This document shows, piece by piece, positions 57,761-64,000 of a stretch of DNA of 64,000 nucleotides. The notes under the pieces were generated by a model. That model saw only the letters and a program-made list of their open reading frames with translations, was not told the DNA's origin and searched no databases. Position 1 is the stretch's first letter. Every line of letters starts with the position of its first letter. The translations under genes were made by a program, and so were the position numbers. This DNA is from Chalciporus piperatus (lineage: Eukaryota; Basidiomycota; Agaricomycetes; Boletales; Boletaceae): contig JBBPTG010000005.1 in the NCBI GenBank assembly GCA_038093975.1, positions 473,435 to 537,434 of the forward strand, read 5' to 3'.

Positions 57761-59989
57761 ATGGTAGAGACGCCAGACAACTATGGCGGTCATGGCAACG
57801 AAAATGAGCAGGTCATGGAGTGGCCGACTCGGACAGACGACAGCACATACTATGACCCCAGCTATCATACTCCTAACAACTACCGTGACCGTGACGAGAC
57901 TGCTAACAACGGACATTCAGGTGACTTGCCGATGATCGGCCCCACTCACGTTTCAAATGGGGTGTCTTCATTGGGACCTACTAGTGCTTCTGGTCGTCAC
58001 GGTGGGTACTCAGCATTGTATGGATGTCGGTCTACACTCAATTGTACTTTGGCAGAGGACACGAGGCCTATAACCTGGCCAAGACTGCCCGCTCCCAGGC
58101 TGCCTACTGGTGCAACACCAGCAGGGTTATCGAACGGCGGAAATGATGATGCACCGCCACAAGAGCTAGGCCACCCAGATGACCTCGTCGGCAGGGTTGC
58201 CATGAATGGCAATGGCATGACAATGGTACGTGCTTCGTGAACTTGTCATCTGTTCCTTGCGGTTCTCATTTCGGGGATTGAGTTTACCTCTCGGGAGTTA
58301 GTGACACCCCACAGGAATGTTGCACACAGTTGGCGGTCCAGCACACTAGCCAATGGCTCGAGGTCACCTATACCTGTGGGAGGAATGCGTGAAGGTGACG
58401 TTCGAGGCCGCACACCAACTGACCTGTCACAACCAACTAACACACCCACAGGAGCAACTACGAACATAGCAGTAACAGCACGCACCATGAGCCCGGGCCT
58501 AATGGCCAATCAAACCTCAGGCGAATGGGATGGCACCCGGGTCTCTCGGGAATTCGGCAATGCGAGAGGTGAGGACGGTGGTAGCATGCAGGACGTGACA
58601 AAAGAAGTAAGTGGCAGACATTTAACGCCTGCCAGGGTTATCCTCACCAGAGAGAGACAGAAGGGTGCCCGGCCTTCCAAAGGGGGAGAGCCACCAGCCA
58701 AGAAGAGCAAGCACGCTCGTGAGCGCAGCGCACGGAACCTCGCCACCGACAATCAACATGTCTTGAAGGTCGCATATTCACACTTCAAGGCCAAGTTAGC
58801 GACATCAAACGCGTTCGCGGACGTCACGGGGGAGATAGACGACCTTATCATGGACGCGTTGTCCAAAGCGCAAGAACAGACAACAATGGAGATTCAATGT
58901 GGGTCAGCGGAGCACAGTCTCGTCAGTATACGGTCTTCGTACAACGAACAGTATCTAGCTGATATGTAATAGGTCAAGGCTCGTGCATCACAACTGCGCG
59001 GGGCGTTGAAATCGCTGGCACGTGAAAACATGAAAGGCATTTATGGCTTTGTGGATGAAGAAGACACAGGTGGTATGGGGGAGACCAACGGACAAGAGAT
59101 TGAGAAGATCCGACAAGACAACAGATCCAAGGTGGAAATGCTGAAGTATAAATCCTCGTTCACATATTTGGTATGTGGAGGTCGTTAATTTTTTTAGTAC
59201 AGAGAGCTGACAAGGTTGATTGCCCAGGACCCCCATGACCGGACGATCCCAAAATCTATGTACAAGAACCGCCTCATTGGCAAGCTGATCAATATGACTT
59301 GGTTCGGGAACATGCAGGCCGATGGTATCCGATGTGCCCAATACTTCTCACCGTTCCCGATGCAAACGGTCGCGTTAGTGCTGACGGCCGTAAGTCCATT
59401 ACTATGATGTTTGAGTTCCGCCGTTGATAGCATCCACGCCAGATCGAGTGCGCCATCGATGAATGGAGCACAGGAAAATTAAAAACCATCAGCTTCGAAG
59501 GAAGACGCTACCATGCCGTGTATGTGAGCCACCTCAAGGTGCTGCAGCAGTGGCAGGCGTTCTCGGAGGTACACGGAAGGACAACAGGAGGGCCCGATCT
59601 GGCAGCGGCATTGCTGAAGGATATCCTGCAGAAGGCGAGGTGAGTAGATTGATGATTATGTTTGAGGGTCCTTCTTAACTTCGTCTCGTCATGCTACTGC
59701 TAGGCGATACGCTGGCGTTCTGGGCCCAGGTGTGTCGAATAGTGAGGAGAACTCGGAAGAAGCTCTTAGGCTGGACGCGAGCGACTTTCTCGCCAACATG
59801 GGTCCTGACTCCTTTACGACAATGCCGAACTCGGAGAGCGGTGGTCAAGCGAATCCTTACCAGGGTGCGAGGGACACACCTCCAAGCGGTGGCCAGGTGA
59901 TCACATATGGTGGCGACATGAATGCGTGTGGTGGCCAAGGAGGGGGGTATGATGGAGTGGGGGAAGGTAGTCGCCAGTTGGATGCTTAG
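57761..59989 (+). CDS. DUF6532-domain protein
   Basis: DUF6532 is a mushroom-specific domain of unknown function. The proposed start at 57761 gives a long disordered N-terminus (Asn/Gly/Pro-rich), with a basic segment KGGEPPAKKSKHARERSAR that could be a nuclear signal. The domain follows over several exons: NLATDNQHVLKVAYSHFKAK, ASQLRGALKSLARENMKGIY, DPHDRTIPKSMYKNRLIGKL, TWFGNMQADGIRCAQYFSPF, PMQTVALVLTAIECAIDEW and GRRYHAVYVSHLKVLQQWQ. A Gly/Ser/Gln-rich tail ends at 59989. Introns fit at about 58226, 58925, 59171, 59390 and 59641. The gene is divergent from the transposase, 370 bases from its start. I have the impression that such pairs recur in agaric genomes, but cannot verify that here. 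Confidence 0.78.
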
Positions 59990-62032
59990 GTTGGTCTTTG
60001 GGTCCGTCAAACGAAGGTACTACCAGCGGACTGCGAGTGGGTTGGCAATAGTATTATCTTTCATGGTCTATTTTTGACGAGGGGTGATTCACCCGAGAAC
60101 GCGATAAAAATAAAGTAGAGGGGTCTATGGACTATGTGTGCTATGCGCGCAATACGGCTACGCGAGGCTATGCGACTGCAAGCTCTAAGCGAAGACAATG
60201 TCAATGATTCCATGTGACACGTGATCCGGGTAGTACAAACGAGTCTACATTGAGCTATATAGTGGGGGGTAAGGCTACTGGACTAAGCTGCCTAGCCTTG
60301 CTATATTGTGCAATATACCTCGGGTAGCCATATGCGTTTTTGCAGATGACCCACCACAACTACCACGTGACACTCCAAATATGGTTTAATCAGAGCGAAC
60401 GTACAGTACGAGATTATAGAGTATGAGTAGGAGGAATCTACAGGTATAGGATTAGAGGATTGATTGTGAATAAATCTACAGTTTGGATTAGTGGACTAGT
60501 AGGAGAGTATGAAAAAAATATGCAGTATGAAAGATACGAGATTAGAGTGTGGTGTAGACAAAAGATATGGAGGAGAATACTCAGGTTTTCAGGTCGTCTT
60601 CGCGCGTTTCGAAAGCAACGCAGAGGTAGAAGATGAATCACGACTCCGTTTGGATGACGAGTGTGTTGCGGAGTCGATCGGCATGAAAGGGAGAGAAACT
60701 CTGGAGCGGAAATACCATGGAAATCCAAGGAAAAAGGTAATCTTGAACTGCATTCAGGAGAATGTAGATCCGAGTTGACGGACACGACCTTCAACGACGA
60801 GGGCTGACTGGGAGGTTCATAGGTGCCAAAGGAATCACCCAGCATCGGAACAGCGAAATCTGCTGGATCGGCATTGTAGCATGGTAGGGTCATCCGTCTC
60901 TGACCCGGGGCTCGTTGCGGCGAACTGGCTGATTATTCACTCCTCCGCCTCTGCAGGGAGGGCGCGTCTGTTTACTCGTGTGGACGTGTGTCTTACATAA
61001 CGACTAAAAACTCTGTAGACAACAGTAGACTCATTCGCAGAATAGCACACAATGGGGAGCTCTGAGCTTGCCGGAAAGTCGCGGGATCCAATCAAAACAT
61101 CACGAAGACAAAGATGGAGACCAACTTCGACAACTTTTGAGCAGTGGTTCAGAAGTTGCAGCCGGTCTCTACAAGAAAATGACTATTGGGCCCGAAATGA
61201 GACCCCGAAAGTACCAATGGGTTGTACCGGGGGGGAGTTGATCTCACGAATTAGAGTTCTGGATGCCCCTTGAATGCGCCTATAAAACTGAAGGCTCTGC
61301 GCCTTGGGGAAGAATGGGCACCCTAGCCCCAGGAGTACTATTGCCAGTGGGGTTTGCTTCAGCGGTTGCGGCGACGCTAATTACCAATGGCGTAAGACCT
61401 TGCCGCCGTATGTACCTCGCTCGAGATATTCTACACAACGTCCAAGAGAAGTTGTACTGGGCACAAGGCAAGTCGATAGATGTGACGCTGTTTAGATTGC
61501 AGCCAAACTTAGCTTTGTTGCAATCATGATGATGGTGACGCCAAGAGCGGAGTCTAAAAATGTTAGTTTCTTTGAAATACCCCCGCGGCGTTGCTTCGGT
61601 TCCGGATCGTACGATATTCCCAGACTCTTGCTGTTATCACAATGATTCACAATGTACGTGTGTGAGTATTTGCGTAGCATATTTACCTGACGGTCCTCGC
61701 AAATTAATTGTGAGCTTATACACCATCGAGATGAGCTAGCAGGTGAAAGGAATGATTTTTACATCGCAGTGTCTGTCAAGCGTCTTCGGCTTGGCTTTGA
61801 TAGCCGAGTAAACTTTCCTTTTCTGGGGATGTAAACCTCATACGACCGCAGTATAGCTCTGTGCGGTGCTCCTTTGGATGGGACTCGTTCGCCACTACTG
61901 TACTTCCAGTAATTTCGACACATCCAACGAGGTCGACACCCAATTGCAAGGCCGCGCTCGTAAAGTTCGAGTCTTGAACAAGAGGTATCACCGTACCCAG
62001 CAAATCCTCGAACCGCTTACCTCTTCAAGCCA
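59990..62032. other. 2 kb without a convincing gene; possible right end of the transposon
   Basis: 60125-60310 repeats CTATGCG, GGCTACG, CTATATAG and CTTGCTATATTG motifs, mirroring 52730-52840. Short frames at 60438-60893 (-), 61052-61273 (+) and 61263-61529 (+) have no domain; the last contains one hydrophobic segment (VLLPVGFASAVAATLI). The upstream region of the GRAM gene begins near 61900. Confidence 0.4.
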
Positions 62033-64000
62033 ATGGCGCCGAATTTCTTTTCGAAGCTCGTCAAGACCGCCCCTGCACCGAACGCAACGGGCGGAGGTAC
62101 CAATTATCTGAGCGATGACCAAGGTCAAACCTCCCCACGCTCCTCGATAGTTGGCCGCCCACATTCCAAGTCTATATCCCATCCACCCGCATTTCATCTC
62201 TCCCCGCATATGAACGCAGAAGCCTCCGAATCTTCAACTTCCGTAGGAAGCGTCACAATTGGAGTCATCCCACCTTCTCCCCGTACAACAGATCCAGACC
62301 TCTACGCATACGCCACACCTCAATCGAGCATCGAACAAGTTCATCAAGCGTCACTACAACACCGGCGCATCCGTTCGCAGGACCGTTATATTCCTGACAG
62401 GCACGAAATGTCCCTTGCTGCGCGCTCAGCCGGTGAAGTAGTGGAAGACGCACAGCTTACTCCCACACCTTCGCGGCCTTCTCAACCTCCAGAATGGCCC
62501 TCTACCCTCTCCGCAGGGTCTCCAGATGGGTCTCCACGTCATCTATCCCCTGCCTCATCGACGGGTAACCTCAAGGGTTTCGTTGACAGGCAGGGTCCGA
62601 GTCGGACTCATATTCTAAGCACTCCAGAGAAGCCTGTAGCACATAAGTTGTCCAAGCGTTCATTACGCAGCGCAACACAGCCTTCGCCGCCCCTAAAAGT
62701 CGATCAAGCGAACAAGGCGGACACGCGCAGCGGTGGTCGCCACGAGGACGGGTCCTCTGTGTCAAATACACTCGTCGAGTCTCCCACATCACTCACAGCT
62801 CAGAAAACCCAGTCACAGGAGCTTCTTGCGACACTCAGCGACTCGGACGCTAAATCTATTCGTTCTGCGACAAGTTCAGGTTCCAAGAAGCGTAAGGATA
62901 CCGGGTGTAGAGTTTATACGCCCTCTCGGAAGAAGTCCCTCCCCGAATCCATGAATAGCCCTCTGCAGGCACCACCTGTACCACCTGTACCTACTTCGTT
63001 TTCACCTTCCGGGTCCAAGTCCACGCTCTCTGTAAACGGTACAAGCGGTACCCCACATGCCCACCCTTCCACCCAATATTCTTCTCCAACAGCTTTCGAC
63101 CGCAGAACTCGCTCCCCCAATGTGTCGACGAGCCGGAGCAATTTCTCAGACGGCGATACCTACAGTTCAAGTGATGAAGACCTCGGCTCCGATGATGAGT
63201 TGGACTTGAACGAGCAAGACATCCCAGTCACTGGGTTTGCCGTCGCCAGCAATAAGCGAAACGCAGACTTCCACGAACTCTTCCCTAACATCCCCGAGGG
63301 TGACTATCTTATTGAAGGTGAGGAGATATTTCTGTTGCATTGCACTCGGCTGAGAACGACGGCACAGACTACGGCTGCGCATTGCAACGTGAGATCCTAA
63401 TTCAAGGCAGGTTATACATTTCAGAAAACCATATTTGCTTCCATGCCAATATTTTTGGTTGGATCACCGACGTACGTTCGGATTCCCCTCGAGCTTCACG
63501 AATAACTGACCGCTCTGCGATAGCTTTCTATTCCTATATATGAAATCACCGGGCTCGAGAAAAGGATGACTGCGTTTGTCATTCCGAACGCGATACAAAT
63601 CACGACCCGGCAAGCTAAATATACATTTGCATCCTTTCTTTCACGGGACACGACATATGACGTCATCGCGAATGTCTGGCGTCTTGCACGCCCCGAGGAT
63701 AGTCTCGAACTACCAGACAGTCAGACTCCATCCACACAGGACAGGAGCTCTGCTCTCAGTTTCTCAGATGGCTCCGCGAAGGAGCGTGCACCTGGGGGAC
63801 CGAACAAAGTGACCTCTTGCGCGTGTTCGAAGAGTGGTGAACATCTGAGTGAGATGGCACTCGAGACGGTTCTGCCTGGGACTCCAGACAAGATATACAA
63901 CCTCATGTTCGCGAGCGGATTCATCAAAGACTTTATGAAGGTGGACCAGAAGCTCATGGGTGAGTGCGCAGGCACTCTTTCTTATCTTGTTTCTGAATTT
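62033..64000 (+). CDS. GRAM/VASt-domain sterol-transfer protein (Lam/GRAMD1 type), 5' part
   Basis: Lam/Ysp proteins sit at ER contact sites and carry sterol between membranes by the VASt (StART-like) domain. Exon 1, 62033-63317, encodes about 428 residues of Ser/Pro-rich disordered sequence with an acidic end (DLGSDDELDLNEQD) and the GRAM start FHELFPNIPEGDYLIE. Exon 2, 63368-63471, continues DYGCALQREILIQGRLYISENHICFHANIFGWITD. Exon 3, 63524-63959, has LSIPIYEITGLEKRMTAFVI, PNAIQITTRQAKYTFASF and then the beginning of VASt: CACSKSGEHLSEMALETVLP and KIYNLMFASGFIKDFMKVD. A donor at 63960 is followed by the window end, so the rest of VASt and the expected C-terminal TM helix are outside. The long disordered N-terminus is normal for fungal Lam proteins. 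Confidence 0.9.

Overview
The window looks like nuclear DNA of a mushroom-forming basidiomycete (Agaricomycetes). Its genes are split by many short GT-AG introns of about 42-70 bases. It carries a fruit-body lectin of the Agaricus/Xerocomus type, seven-TM DUF6533 proteins, a Plavaka-type transposase, a DUF6532 protein and a fungal GH3 protein. Gene models below were made by hand from reading frames, splice signals and protein-family memory; no search was run, so exon borders are proposals.

Layout. 0-4.3 kb: remnants of two DUF6533-like membrane genes and otherwise unreadable DNA. 4.4-16.8 kb: housekeeping and enzyme genes: the autophagy kinase ATG1 (+), the SPOUT arginine methyltransferase SFM1 (-), an FAD monooxygenase (+), serine palmitoyltransferase subunit LCB1 (-), and a GMC-like FAD oxidoreductase (-). 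19-23 kb: GH3-family gene (+) and fruit-body lectin (-), copy A of a segmental duplication. 23.2-31.1 kb: mitochondrial ribosomal protein mS45/Bot1-like, a DUF6533 seven-TM protein, a WW-domain protein, a universal-stress-protein gene and a LigB/DODA-type dioxygenase. 31.7-35.3 kb: a divergent arsenic pair, an arsenite methyltransferase fused to a CX5R rhodanese domain (-) and an ACR3 arsenite exporter (+). 35.6-42.2 kb: a BTB gene followed by copy B of the duplication, with a second GH3 gene, a 5'-truncated BTB tail and a second lectin. 43-46.9 kb: two unrecognised genes. 47.4-48.2 kb: a viroplasmin/RNase H1 N-terminal-domain gene.

48.2-51.3 kb holds a roughly 3.1-kb structure whose 60-bp ends are inverted copies with one mismatch. 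Its arms are built of CCAGT/ACTGG short repeats in opposite orientation, and two further minisatellites fill the middle. It resembles a foldback element. A tandem-repeat protein frame follows directly. 53.1-60 kb looks like one Plavaka-type DNA transposon with three genes: an unknown (+), an apparently intact transposase (-) and DUF6532 (+). The window ends inside a GRAM/VASt (Lam-type) sterol-transfer gene.

How the genes work together: the arsenic pair is the only clear functional unit, with methylation, possible arsenate reduction and efflux around one shared promoter region. The lectin/GH3 pair travels together in the duplication, but the data do not show a functional link. The remaining genes are independent housekeeping or enzyme loci.
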